A DNA stretch of 64,000 nucleotides from Pseudomonadota bacterium. GTDB taxonomy: Bacteria > Pseudomonadota > Gammaproteobacteria > Burkholderiales > Burkholderiaceae_C. Within the stretch, counting starts at the first letter, position 1, and each line of letters opens with the position of its first letter. Made by a program: the position numbers and the translations under genes. The stretch lies in assembly GCA_020161065.1 (NCBI GenBank), contig JAIUPH010000007.1:434001-498000 (forward strand), in the 5' to 3' direction. The notes below the pieces were generated by a model, which saw only the letters and a program-made list of their open reading frames with translations, did not search any database and was not told where the DNA came from. This document shows positions 1-6,880 of the stretch, one piece after another.

Positions 1-238
1 CGGCGGCCGCGGCCTTGATACCGTCGGCCAGGCGGCCCACGGCGGTGCGTGCCGCGTCCACGCGCAGCGCCGCATCGGCCGCATCGGCGCCCACTCGATC
101 GAGCCCGCCCTGCGCCGCGGCGTCGCGCCCGGCCTGGCCCACCTTGCCCAGCTTGGCGGCAATGGCGTCCAGGTCGCGCGCGGCCTGCTGCATCTGCGAT
201 TGCAGGCGCAGTGCGACGACGACTTCACGGGTGGCCAT
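1..238 (-). CDS. tail tape measure protein, N-terminal part (cut by window edge)
   Basis: An open frame starts with ATG at 238 and remains open at base 1, giving 79 residues. The protein begins MATREVVVALRLQSQ and continues as an Ala-, Gln- and Asp-rich helix (QQAARDLDAIAAKLG), as the N-termini of phage tape measure proteins do. Position supports the call: it directly follows the frameshifted tail chaperone pair, which precedes the tape measure in nearly all long-tailed phages. Tape measures set tail length and help DNA ejection. The rest lies to the left of the window, so length and C-terminal domains are unknown. Confidence 0.7.
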   Translation of the reverse strand, partial: MATREVVVALRLQSQMQQAARDLDAIAAKLGKVGQAGRDAAAQGGLDRVGADAADAALRVDAARTAVGRLADGIKAAAA

Positions 239-243
239 GTTGC

Positions 244-908
244 TCAGCGCTCTTCGGTCAGGCTGTTGATGCGGTCGCGGGCGTGCTTGCCGCCGGCGAA
301 GCCGGCATTGACGTCAGCGATACGGGTGGCCGATGCCCGCGCATCGCGGCGCTGCGCCTCGCGCCAGAACAGCTTCAACTGGCGCTCGGTCATCGCATCG
401 ATCGCGGCTCGCGCGTGGCCGTGCGCGATCAGGCAGGCGTAGATCTCGCCGTATCCGACCCGGCCTGCACCGCCGCGCGCGCCTGGCGCTCCTGCCGCCG
501 CACCGCCACGCGGTTCAGCGCGCGGCCGACGAAAAAACGGCCGTTGGCGCCCCACCACGCCATCAGCACCAGCTCGCCGTCGTCGGGAGGCAGTGCCGCG
601 TAGTCGTCGAGGTCGAGGTCGCAGGCCTGCGCGATCAGAGGCGCCAGCGCGTCGATGTTGCCCGCCAGGCAGGCAAGCGCCTCCTCATACGTAGGGTCGC
701 GGCCTTGCTCCAGCGCCGCCGCGATCGACGCCACCAGCGGCTCGGCCGGCGCCAGCAGCCGCAGCCATTCGACGTGCGCGTACTCGCGCACCATCAGCCG
801 GCGGCCGCCGCGCAGCGTGACGACACGCTCGGGGTGCAGCACCTCCAGCTCGTTCTCCGGCGGCGGCGGCATTGCCGCGGCCGCCGGCCGCGTGATCTTG
901 CGGGCCAT
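244..908 (-). CDS. tail assembly chaperone, -1 frameshift product (G-T-like)
   Basis: The frame ending at 244 overlaps the upstream chaperone frame from 558 to 429 and lies exactly in its -1 frame. At 537-531 the minus strand reads T TTT TTC in the zero frame, a canonical X XXY YYZ slippery heptamer. Slipping there joins residues 1-126 of the short chaperone to the downstream frame, which continues FFRRPRAEP, then GYGEIYACLIAHGHARAAID and ends SLTEER. The fused protein would be 221 residues. The downstream frame has no well-placed start of its own, and frameshifted chaperones directly before the tape measure are a general tailed-phage feature. Slippage itself is inferred. Confidence 0.65.
429..908 (-). 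CDS. tail assembly chaperone, short form (G-like)
   Basis: This is a 159-residue acidic protein starting MARKITRPAAAAMPPPPENE, with residues such as LEVLHPERVVTLRGG and WLRLLAPAEPLVASI that resemble tail assembly chaperones of the Mu gp41/TAC kind. It lies between the tail tube gene (7 nt upstream) and the tape measure start, the canonical place for a G/GT pair. The known role of the family is to bind the tape measure and recruit tube subunits during tail assembly. The last 34 codons (after 531) are read only when ribosomes do not slip at the site at 531-537. Confidence 0.65.
   Translation of the reverse strand: MARKITRPAAAAMPPPPENELEVLHPERVVTLRGGRRLMVREYAHVEWLRLLAPAEPLVASIAAALEQGRDPTYEEALACLAGNIDALAPLIAQACDLDLDDYAALPPDDGELVLMAWWGANGRFFVGRALNRVAVRRQERQARAAVQAGSDTARSTPA
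531..537 (-). promoter_or_regulatory. slippery heptamer T TTT TTC for -1 frameshifting
   Basis: The plus strand shows six A residues at 532-537 after a G at 531, so the minus strand is TTTTTTC. In the chaperone zero frame the codons are TTT TTC preceded by T. Both tRNAs can re-pair after a one-base backward slip. The -1 frame then stays open to 244. Confidence 0.7.
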
Positions 909-914
909 GATGCG

Positions 915-1685
915 TCAGACTGCCGCGAGCTGCAGGATGCGGCCGAACTGGCCCAGCGCGCCGGTGGCGGACTTGGTGCTGTCGATCAGCGCGGCCATGG
1001 TGATCTGCGCGCCGCTCAGGTTGGTGTCGTTGTTGATCAGCGCCAGCTCCTGCAGCGGGTCGGTGCCCATGCGGTAGATCTCGACGATCTGCGGCGCGTT
1101 GCTCTCCGCCAGGTTGATGCCCTCGTAGCGGAACTCCACGATGGGCTGCGCCTGCGTCAGGAAGTTCACCTGCTTGGCCGCCAGGTGGCTGTACGCGGCC
1201 TTCAGCGGCATCGTCGGCGCCGGCGACGACGGCAGGCCCGTGAACTCCAGCGAGCCGAAGCGCTCGTCCAGCACGTAGTTGCCGGCGGCGATGGTGGCCG
1301 CCGTGGGCACCGTGCTGTCGGTGATCACCAGCGCGCTGACGCCCGCGTAGTCCAGCTTCAGCACGTCACCCACGGCCACCGTGCCCAGGTCCTCGCCGAC
1401 CACCGCGCCGGCCGCGATGGCGCTGGTGGCGCCGTACACGGTCTCGGCCAGCGAGTCGGTGTCGAGTTGGTGCACCGTGGCGGTGAGCTTCAGCGCCTTG
1501 CTGGTCGGGAACGACCGCGCGATGCCCTTGTTGCCGCTGTAGCTCTCCTTGTGCTCGAGCTTCTCGATCTCCATCGCGATGGTCAGCGACGACACGTCGC
1601 CCCACCAACGCCACTTGCCGCCCCCCACATTGAGCCGGCGGCTCCACACCTTGCCCTGGCCGTAGTAGTAGTACTCGGTGGTCAT
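915..1685 (-). CDS. major tail tube protein
   Basis: This 256-residue protein starts MTTEYYYYGQGKVWSRRL and contains beta-rich stretches (YVLDERFGSLEFTGLP, QPIVEFRYEGINLAES, APQIVEIYRMGTDPLQ) typical of tail tube proteins. It sits between the DUF1834 protein and the chaperone pair, where Mu has sheath L and tube M. No separate sheath gene is present, so a non-contractile tail is likely. The start ATG at 1685 is followed closely upstream by the DUF1834 stop. Tube subunits polymerise around the tape measure to form the DNA channel. Confidence 0.7.
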   Translation of the reverse strand: MTTEYYYYGQGKVWSRRLNVGGGKWRWWGDVSSLTIAMEIEKLEHKESYSGNKGIARSFPTSKALKLTATVHQLDTDSLAETVYGATSAIAAGAVVGEDLGTVAVGDVLKLDYAGVSALVITDSTVPTAATIAAGNYVLDERFGSLEFTGLPSSPAPTMPLKAAYSHLAAKQVNFLTQAQPIVEFRYEGINLAESNAPQIVEIYRMGTDPLQELALINNDTNLSGAQITMAALIDSTKSATGALGQFGRILQLAAV

Positions 1686-1694
1686 CGTCGTCCT

Positions 1695-2180
1695 TCAGGT
1701 CGTTGCCCCGGCCAAGCCGAAGCGGGTGGAGAAATGCGCCCGCGCCAAGAACGCGAGCGGGTAGTAAGCGAAGCGGCCGCCGGGGCTGTAGTACGGCCGC
1801 GGCGGCGTGGTCGGAATCAGGCCGTGCGTGTGGCCCGGCAGCAGCAAGCCGTGCAGCGCCTGCCACACGGCGGCCATGTAGCGGCCGCCTTCGGCGTTGC
1901 GCGGCGCGGCCTCGCGCGGCTGCTCGGCGCTGGCCACGGCGATCACGGCCAGCCAGCGGTGCGCCAGGTTGGCGCGCTGCTCGTCGGCGTCGTAGACCAT
2001 CGGGCCGTCGTAGACGACGTAGACCGCCGGCGCGATCTGCATTTCTTCGGCCACGGTGGCCAGGTAGTCGCGCGTGCCGATCTTGCGGCACCAGGCGTCG
2101 GGCCCGGTCTGCGTGGCCTGCTGCAGCCGCTGCACGATGCCGCTCTCGGCCGCCAGCAGGTTGAGGTCCGGCGAGCCCAT
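1695..2180 (-). CDS. DUF1834 (Mu gp37-like) tail-completion protein
   Basis: The protein has 161 residues from an ATG at 2180 that overlaps the preceding stop as TGATG, which fixes the start and implies translational coupling. It starts MGSPDLNLLAAESGIVQRL and contains WCRKIGTRDYLATVAE and QIAPAVYVVYDGP, matching the style of the Mu gp37/DUF1834 family. It follows the gp36-like gene and precedes the tube, as in Mu. The family is thought to act at the head-tail junction or tail terminus; the exact role is not established. Confidence 0.65.
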   Translation of the reverse strand: MGSPDLNLLAAESGIVQRLQQATQTGPDAWCRKIGTRDYLATVAEEMQIAPAVYVVYDGPMVYDADEQRANLAHRWLAVIAVASAEQPREAAPRNAEGGRYMAAVWQALHGLLLPGHTHGLIPTTPPRPYYSPGGRFAYYPLAFLARAHFSTRFGLAGATT

Positions 2181-2671
2181 CAGCCGAAGTCCCGCAGCGT
2201 CTCGTCGGTGATCGCGCGCGGGCCGAAGCAGTACTGCGTCTCCGCGCTGCCGCTCTGCGCATCGGCGCCGAGCAGCTCGCCTGGGCTGCCGCCCCACGGG
2301 CACGCCAGCTGCGCGCGCCCTTCGGCGATGGCCTCCAGCTCGGCCACCGCGGCCTTGTAGCGGCGGTACACCTCGTGCTCGGGCGCGAGATCGTCGTAGA
2401 GGTAGTAGCGCGCCAGGTCGCAGGCCAGGCGCGTCAGCACCGGCGGCGGCACGAACACGCTGTTGCCGCTGGCGTCGGGCTTCTCGCAGCCGCGCAGCGG
2501 CAGCCGGTACACCTGGCCGATGTAGCCGTCGACGAAGGCCGCAGCGTCGTCGAGCTTCAGCTGCACGCGCACCGGGTTCACCATCGCCGGCGGCACCTCG
2601 CAATCGGTCAGCTCGGCAAGCTCGCGCTCGCCGAACCGGGCCGTCATGTCGGTGATCGTGGCGTAGGCCAT
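2180..2671 (-). CDS. DUF1320 (Mu gp36-like) head completion protein
   Basis: This 163-residue protein begins MAYATITDMTARFGERELAE, the characteristic opening of DUF1320/gp36 proteins (aspartate- and tyrosine-rich, with FVDGYIGQVYRLPL and RLACDLARYYLYDD following). It is helix-rich like the gp6/HK97 connector family and is expected to form a ring under the portal. It overlaps the downstream DUF1834 start by one base. An insertion-like acidic loop near residues 60-75 (CEKPDASGNSVF) does not interrupt the fold motifs. Confidence 0.8.
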   Translation of the reverse strand: MAYATITDMTARFGERELAELTDCEVPPAMVNPVRVQLKLDDAAAFVDGYIGQVYRLPLRGCEKPDASGNSVFVPPPVLTRLACDLARYYLYDDLAPEHEVYRRYKAAVAELEAIAEGRAQLACPWGGSPGELLGADAQSGSAETQYCFGPRAITDETLRDFG

Positions 2672-2702
2672 GCCAGGCGCGCGGGTGGGTCAGCCGCCGG
2701 CG

Positions 2703-3083
2703 TCAGGCGTGGACGTGCGTCTGCAGCCGCACCTCGACGAGCTGTCCCGCCGCAGTGGTGGCGCCCAGCGCCTGGCCGCACCGGTCGGTGAGCGAGCCGA
2801 CCACTGCGCGGCCGGTGCCGTCCGTCGCAGTCTTGACGTAAGCGCCGGCCGCGATGGCGCCGGCGCACTCCACCAGCTCGCTGTAGCCGGTGGTCAGCGC
2901 CAGCGCCTGGCCGGCGTCGGCATTGGACTGGCTGACGCCTTGCACGTCCTTCGCGCCGCCGGCAACGCTGGGGTAGCCGCCGTCGTAGGCGACAAAGCGA
3001 TTGGCCAGCAGCGCCACGCTGGCGACGATGGTCACCGCGTGCTGCACGTCGGCCTGCCGGCCGGGGTTGTTCTGAGCTGCCAT
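2703..3083 (-). CDS. capsid decoration-like protein (DUF2190-like)
   Basis: This 126-residue protein starts MAAQNNPGRQADVQHAVTIV and has the small, Gly/Ala-rich beta pattern of DUF2190 capsid cement proteins (TVPAGAYVKT-type strand here as IAAGAYVKTATDGTG, then VVGSLTDRCGQALGAT). Such proteins bind the outside of the capsid lattice and stabilise it. Its position two genes downstream of the major capsid gene fits. Family assignment rests on pattern and context, not on a strong motif. Confidence 0.5.
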   Translation of the reverse strand: MAAQNNPGRQADVQHAVTIVASVALLANRFVAYDGGYPSVAGGAKDVQGVSQSNADAGQALALTTGYSELVECAGAIAAGAYVKTATDGTGRAVVGSLTDRCGQALGATTAAGQLVEVRLQTHVHA

Positions 3084-3122
3084 GAAGTTGGGCTCCGTTC
3101 AGGTTGCGCGTCAGGCCGCGGG

Positions 3123-3383
3123 TCAGGCCTTCGTGGACTCGGCCGCGGCCACCGCCGCTTCCTTGGCCTGCTTGAAGTCGGCCTGCGCCGCCTTGTCGGC
3201 GCGCGCCTCGGCCTTGGCTTCGGCGGCTTCGGCCTCGGGGTCGCGGATGGCCTTCATGGCCAGCAGCTGCTGCACGTCGTGCCCCGACAGCTCGGGCACC
3301 GGCTCGCCGGGCTGCACGTCCACGCGCTGGCCGTCGACGTGGCACGTCACCAGCACGGCGGCGATGTAGGTCTTCTTGCTCAT
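3123..3383 (-). CDS. Mu gp35-like small head/tail-region protein
   Basis: An 86-residue protein starts MSKKTYIAAVLVTCHVDGQR and continues PGEPVPELSGHDVQQLLAMKAI, then a charged Ala/Glu/Lys-rich coiled tail (about residues 48-86). This layout, a short beta hairpin followed by 'all residues after the GHD' helix, recalls the Mu gp35/HI1506-related group found between capsid and gp36. Its function is not known. It is 27 nt from the capsid stop and clearly cotranscribed. Confidence 0.5.
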   Translation of the reverse strand: MSKKTYIAAVLVTCHVDGQRVDVQPGEPVPELSGHDVQQLLAMKAIRDPEAEAAEAKAEARADKAAQADFKQAKEAAVAAAESTKA

Positions 3384-3410
3384 GCAATGGGCTCCTGCGC
3401 TCGTGGCGCG

Positions 3411-4370
3411 TTACTTGGGGTTCTGGAACAGGAAGCCGGCGCTGTTGTAGGCCACGTTGGCGCGGCGCTCGTAGGTGGCGCCGTAGACCCAGCTCTTGGT
3501 GCCGTTGTCGAAGTACGGGGTCTCGCTGTACGGATGGCCTTCCATCACGTTGGTGAAGCCGAAGCCGGGCTCCGCCAGACTGATGTCGGCGCCGCTGCCG
3601 CCGATCTTGGGCACGTAGGCCAGCACGGCGTTGTTGCCCCAGCAGTCCGAAACCACGTCGGCCTCGTCCTTCCAGACCGCGTCGCCGACGAAGATGTTGT
3701 CGATCTCCAGGATGGTCTGCAGCTGCTGCAGCGACGCCACGCCGAGCTGGGTGGACGGCAGGTAGCCCTTCACCTCGGCATTGCCGGCCAGCGCGAACGC
3801 GGCATCGGCCGACAGCGCCAGCGCGTTGGGCCGCTTGCCGATCTTCTTGCGGATGACCTCGCGCGCGGCGCGGATGTCGGTCACCGGCGTGCCGGTGCTG
3901 GCGCTCCACTTGGTGGCGCCAGCCAGCGCCTGCACGTTGCCCGCGGCATAACTCGCCGGGTCAACGGCCAGCGCGGACACCTCGATCTCGTAGTCCAGGC
4001 CAAGGATGTCGTTGGCCGTGGTCATCGCGACGCGGCTGATGTCCAGGTAGTTGCCGACGTGCAGGCGGCGCGACTCGTCGGCCTCGCGGAGCAGCTCGCG
4101 CGGGATCGGCACCTCTACCGAGTACTGGTTGACCTCGTAGGTCTTGCCCTCGTACTTGATCTGCACGCGCTTGGTGGCGCTGCCGGGCGCGCGGCGCAGG
4201 TTGTAGCGGCGGAAGCGCTCGTCGCCGAGCTGCGCCAGCGTCACGCTGGACAGCGCCTGCGGCAGCCGCGGGAACAGCCGTTCGGCCACGAGCGTGCCCT
4301 GGCCCATGCCCAGCAGCAGGCTGGTGAGGATGGGGTTTTGCTTGAGCCGAATCTCGGCGGCGGTCATCAT
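3411..4370 (-). CDS. major capsid protein
   Basis: This 319-residue protein follows the protease/scaffold gene. It has the expected features of an HK97-type capsid subunit: an N-terminal helical arm (MTAAEIRLKQNPILTSLLLG), an E-loop-like strand pair (VQIKYEGKTYEVNQYSVEVP), a spine helix (IRAAREVIRKKIGKRPNALA) and C-terminal strands with an aromatic patch (KSWVYGATYERRANVAYNSA). It does not resemble Mu gpT, so the head module is not of the Mu type itself. A second ATG two codons in is a possible alternative start. Confidence 0.75.
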   Translation of the reverse strand: MMTAAEIRLKQNPILTSLLLGMGQGTLVAERLFPRLPQALSSVTLAQLGDERFRRYNLRRAPGSATKRVQIKYEGKTYEVNQYSVEVPIPRELLREADESRRLHVGNYLDISRVAMTTANDILGLDYEIEVSALAVDPASYAAGNVQALAGATKWSASTGTPVTDIRAAREVIRKKIGKRPNALALSADAAFALAGNAEVKGYLPSTQLGVASLQQLQTILEIDNIFVGDAVWKDEADVVSDCWGNNAVLAYVPKIGGSGADISLAEPGFGFTNVMEGHPYSETPYFDNGTKSWVYGATYERRANVAYNSAGFLFQNPK

Positions 4371-4398
4371 CGTGATGGACTCCTGTGGTCAGGCCGGG

Positions 4399-4878
4399 TC
4401 AGGCCGTGAAGGCGACGACGCGGTTCAGCGCCTCGGCGTATGCGACGTTGTGCTTGGCCGCGTAGGCCTTCGCGTCGGCGTCGATCTCGGCGTCGGTCTT
4501 GCCCTTCGAGCTGCCGCCGCCGGAGTTGCCGGCCAGGTCGGCGCGCTCGCTGAAGCTGGCCAGCGGCGCCGCGCGGTCGATCACGCGCTTGATGAAAGCC
4601 ACCGGCACCAGCGGCCGCTCGGCGCCGGCCTCGCCGAACTGCACGACCTCGGCCGCGGCGGCCTGGTCGAGCACGGCCACCAGCTCGACGACTTCGGGCT
4701 TGGTGATGTGGCCCTTGCCGAGCTGCGCTTCGGCGAAGGCCACGTGGTCGGCGTGCTGCGCGTCGCGGTGCGCCTTCTGCATTGCCTGCAGGCGCGCCGT
4801 GGCGTCGCGCTCCTTCTGCTCAGCCGCAGCCTTGGCCGCGTTGGCGGCGTCGATCTGCTCCTGGAGATCCTTGTCCAT
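4399..4878 (-). CDS. putative internal-start scaffold protein (Mu Z-like)
   Basis: An in-frame ATG at 4878 (codon 171 of the protease gene) begins MDKDLQEQIDAANAAKAAAE and would give a 159-residue scaffold protein. A purine-rich stretch AAAGGGACG precedes it by about 6 nt and can serve as a ribosome binding site. In Mu, scaffold Z is translated from an internal start in gene I, which is the model used here. Independent production is inferred. Confidence 0.5.
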   Translation of the reverse strand: MDKDLQEQIDAANAAKAAAEQKERDATARLQAMQKAHRDAQHADHVAFAEAQLGKGHITKPEVVELVAVLDQAAAAEVVQFGEAGAERPLVPVAFIKRVIDRAAPLASFSERADLAGNSGGGSSKGKTDAEIDADAKAYAAKHNVAYAEALNRVVAFTA

Positions 4879-5388
4879 GCGATCGTCCCTTTCAGGGGTG
4901 GTCAGGGGTTCGGAGAAACAGGCGAGGCCTTGCCCGCCATCGGAGAACTGGGGCAGCCGCGGCAGGTCCGCCAGGCCGCGCACGGCCGGCGGCTGCGCAC
5001 CGAGAAAGCCCACGTGCCGCACGTACCACGCGCCTGGCTTGGGGTTCTGCGGGTGCGTCGGCGGATAGAACGCCGTGCTGCGCTTGGGGAAGCGCCGCAT
5101 CAGCACGGCCTCGGCGAAGGCCGGCTGCACGTCGGCGGCGGCCATGGTCAGCACGCGCTTGCCGTCCGGGCCGTCCACCGCCTGCAGGGCGCTAACACCG
5201 CCGTAGCGCGGCTCGTCGAGCGCCGGGTGGCCGATGGTCAGCGGCGCATCGTGCAGCTGCGCGTCGTAGGCCGCGGCCATCGCGTCGATGTCGGCGCGGC
5301 CGAAGTCGCGGCGCACGCCGGCATCGTCGACGTGCTGGCCCTCACGGAAGATCTCGATGCCCTGCGGCAGCGTGGTGTTGTCACCCAT
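4399..5388 (-). CDS. Mu gpI-like head maturation protease with C-terminal scaffold
   Basis: From ATG at 5388 the protein has 329 residues. The N-terminal half (about 1-165; GIEIFREGQHVDDAGVRRDF, APLTIGHPALDEPRYGGVSA, RFPKRSTAFYP) matches the Mu I protease type, with a GHP motif and a later serine in KRSTAF as plausible catalytic elements. The C-terminal half is an acidic, Ala/Glu/Lys coiled coil (DLQEQIDAANAAKAAAEQKE) as in a scaffold. The frame is open further upstream to 5610, but the GIEIF motif makes 5388 the best start; no good Shine-Dalgarno is seen there. The 23-bp element at 5416-5438 lies 27 nt upstream. Confidence 0.75.
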   Translation of the reverse strand: MGDNTTLPQGIEIFREGQHVDDAGVRRDFGRADIDAMAAAYDAQLHDAPLTIGHPALDEPRYGGVSALQAVDGPDGKRVLTMAAADVQPAFAEAVLMRRFPKRSTAFYPPTHPQNPKPGAWYVRHVGFLGAQPPAVRGLADLPRLPQFSDGGQGLACFSEPLTTPERDDRMDKDLQEQIDAANAAKAAAEQKERDATARLQAMQKAHRDAQHADHVAFAEAQLGKGHITKPEVVELVAVLDQAAAAEVVQFGEAGAERPLVPVAFIKRVIDRAAPLASFSERADLAGNSGGGSSKGKTDAEIDADAKAYAAKHNVAYAEALNRVVAFTA

Positions 5389-5415
5389 GCAGCCATCTTG
5401 CGGCGCATGCGGCGA

Positions 5416-5438
5416 TGCGCGCGAGCCAAGCGCTTGGC
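5416..5438 (-). promoter_or_regulatory. 23-bp late-operon element, copy 1 (dyad GCCAAGCGCTTGGC)
   Basis: Positions 5425-5438 are a perfect 14-bp palindrome, GCCAAGCGCTTGGC. Reading toward the protease gene it is followed by TCGCGCGCA. The same 23 bases with one difference occur at 19,167-19,189, pointing toward the rightward late genes. It lies 27 nt upstream of the protease start, at the boundary between regulatory and head genes. It is a candidate binding site for the Mor-family activator. Confidence 0.6.
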
Positions 5439-5711
5439 CTAGTCGTTTGGCGTGCTGGTGGCCGGCGGCCAGCTTACCGGCAGCGCGGCCGGCGGTGGTG
5501 ACGTTCGGTATCGGCCGGGCCTGCTGCGGTCCATGTCGTGATAGCACGCCTTGCAGCAGAAGAACAGCTCGTTGCGCCGGCGCCAGAAGAACTCGCCGTC
5601 CGCGGGCCACCAGTCGTCGCAGCGCGGGCAGTATTTCTCCGGCCCCTCGGGCGCCTGGCGCAGGCGCACGGCCGGCGGCACGGCGGCGGGCGGGTTCTGG
5701 AACAGGCCCAT
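5439..5711 (-). CDS. small zinc-finger-like phage protein
   Basis: This 90-residue protein has two Cys pairs, CPRC (about residues 28-31) and CKAC (about 53-56, preceded by another Cys), with an aromatic linker DWWPADGEFFWRRRNELFF. This looks like a zinc ribbon or treble clef. It begins MGLFQNPPAAVPPAVRL. It lies just upstream of the protease operon. Mu has a zinc-binding regulator, Com, elsewhere in its genome, but no specific similarity to Com is apparent. Function unknown; DNA or RNA binding is plausible. Confidence 0.55.
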   Translation of the reverse strand: MGLFQNPPAAVPPAVRLRQAPEGPEKYCPRCDDWWPADGEFFWRRRNELFFCCKACYHDMDRSRPGRYRTSPPPAALPVSWPPATSTPND

Positions 5712-5716
5712 CGCGC

Positions 5717-5959
5717 CTACTTCAGCAGGTGCCGCGTGACGCCGGGCGGCAGCTTCGATGGGTCGGCCGGCGGTTCGATGAAGCTGCTCTGGCTGCCATC
5801 GGTGGCGCGCAGATAGTCGACCTCGACTTTGGCGGTGTCGACCAAGGTCCTGCCGATCTCGTTGATGGCGCGCGCCTTGTCCAGGTCCATGGTGCCGCTC
5901 TTCACGGCCTCCAACGCCTCGAACAAAACCGAGCGCAGGTCATCCAGCGTCTTGCTCAC
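5717..5959 (-). CDS. small conserved phage protein
   Basis: The likely start is GTG at 5959, giving 80 residues (SKTLDDLRSVLFEALEAVKS at the N-terminus, then ARAINEIGRTLVDTAKVEVD). GAGG placed 6 nt upstream of this GTG supports it over upstream codons. The sequence is helical and resembles a small protein common in the regulatory regions of transposable phages (LDDLR...LFE...G..DL.KA..INEI...L..TAKVEV). Its function is unknown. It overlaps the end of the HNH-like gene by 20 nt. Confidence 0.6.
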   Translation of the reverse strand: MSKTLDDLRSVLFEALEAVKSGTMDLDKARAINEIGRTLVDTAKVEVDYLRATDGSQSSFIEPPADPSKLPPGVTRHLLK

Positions 5960-6650
5960 GGTCAGCCTCTTCCTTGGCTTGCTTGTTGATGGCCCGCCGC
6001 AGCTGCGCACGCAGGCGGATCACGTCGGCCAGCTCGGGCGGGTAGTTGCGGATGCTGTTGCGTCGCAGCAGCTCGGCGCGATCGACGACCTCCAGCGCAT
6101 CCACGGTGATCAGCGCGGGGTCGGTGGTGGCGCGGCCCGGCTTGAACACCACCACGCTGCCGGCGGGCAGCTCGCGGCCCGCCTCGGCCCAGACGATCTG
6201 GGTCACCGGCTTCCAGCGCACGTCCGAGCGGCCCGGCAGGTCGTTGACCTTGCGCTGCAGCTGGCCTTCGACGACGCGCAAGCTGCCGATCGGCCGCGTG
6301 GTCTGCGGCTTGTTGCCCGGCTTGAACTGCCCCTCTCGCATGCGGCCGGCGTGCCAGCCTGGCCGGCGCACGCCCTTGTTCACCGGCACGTGGCCCTTTT
6401 GCCAGCGGTACGCCTGGCTGCCATGGCCAGGTGCCGACGAACGCTCGCGCGCGATTGCGGACACCAGCTCGGGGCTCTTGCGCAAGCCCAGCTGGTTGGC
6501 CTTCGCCAGCACGCGCCGCTGCGTGCGGCCCAGCACCGCGGCGATGGCCTCGGTCAAGTAGTCGGCGTAGTAGAGGCGCAAGAACTCTACTTCCCAGGCC
6601 AGCCACCACTTGTCGTGCGGCACGCACAGCAGGTCGCGCGGGCGGGTCAT
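5940..6650 (-). CDS. HNH-endonuclease-like protein with degenerate active site
   Basis: This 236-residue protein starts MTRPRDLLCVPHDKWW. The N-terminus carries a helix-turn-helix (LTEAIAAVLGRTQRRVLAKA, GLRKS) and the middle has the GSLRVVEG, LQRKVND and VVVFKPGR blocks of a phage HNH-like family. Members I know have His in the VHRLVW and GHVVVF blocks; here these read PVTQIVWAEAG and GSVVVFKPG, so both His are replaced. It may have lost nuclease activity and kept DNA binding. The start overlaps the preceding stop (ATGA). Confidence 0.65.
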   Translation of the reverse strand: MTRPRDLLCVPHDKWWLAWEVEFLRLYYADYLTEAIAAVLGRTQRRVLAKANQLGLRKSPELVSAIARERSSAPGHGSQAYRWQKGHVPVNKGVRRPGWHAGRMREGQFKPGNKPQTTRPIGSLRVVEGQLQRKVNDLPGRSDVRWKPVTQIVWAEAGRELPAGSVVVFKPGRATTDPALITVDALEVVDRAELLRRNSIRNYPPELADVIRLRAQLRRAINKQAKEEADREQDAG

Positions 6651-6880
6651 GGCTGCAGCTCCGCCGTCGGCTCGGGCGGCATGGCCGCGCGCTGGCCGGC
6701 GCGCCAGGTCACCGGCGCCCAGGCCACGCCGTCCTGGCCGGGCGGGCACAGGCGCTCGGCGGCGTGCATGCGCTCGATGCCGATGGCGTGGTAGCGCGCG
6801 CAGGTGTCGCGCATCACGCACCAGCCGCCCATGCAGGCGTGGGGGAGCCAGGCGGTGGCGAAGGTGTAGCGGCCGGTCAT
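6647..6880 (-). CDS. small Cys-rich phage protein
   Basis: A 77-residue protein starts MTGRYTFATAWLPHACMGGW. Four Cys are arranged as C-x4-C-x5-C and a later RLCPPGQDG; Cys and His (CARYHAIGIERMHAAERLC) may bind metal. It is coupled on both sides by 4-base overlaps with the Mor gene and the HNH-like gene. No family was recognised. Confidence 0.55.
   Translation of the reverse strand: MTGRYTFATAWLPHACMGGWCVMRDTCARYHAIGIERMHAAERLCPPGQDGVAWAPVTWRAGQRAAMPPEPTAELQP

Noticed and set aside
333-2360. A 675-codon plus-strand frame opposite the tail genes
   Set aside because: Arg- and His-rich shadow of well-supported minus-strand phage genes; no motif.
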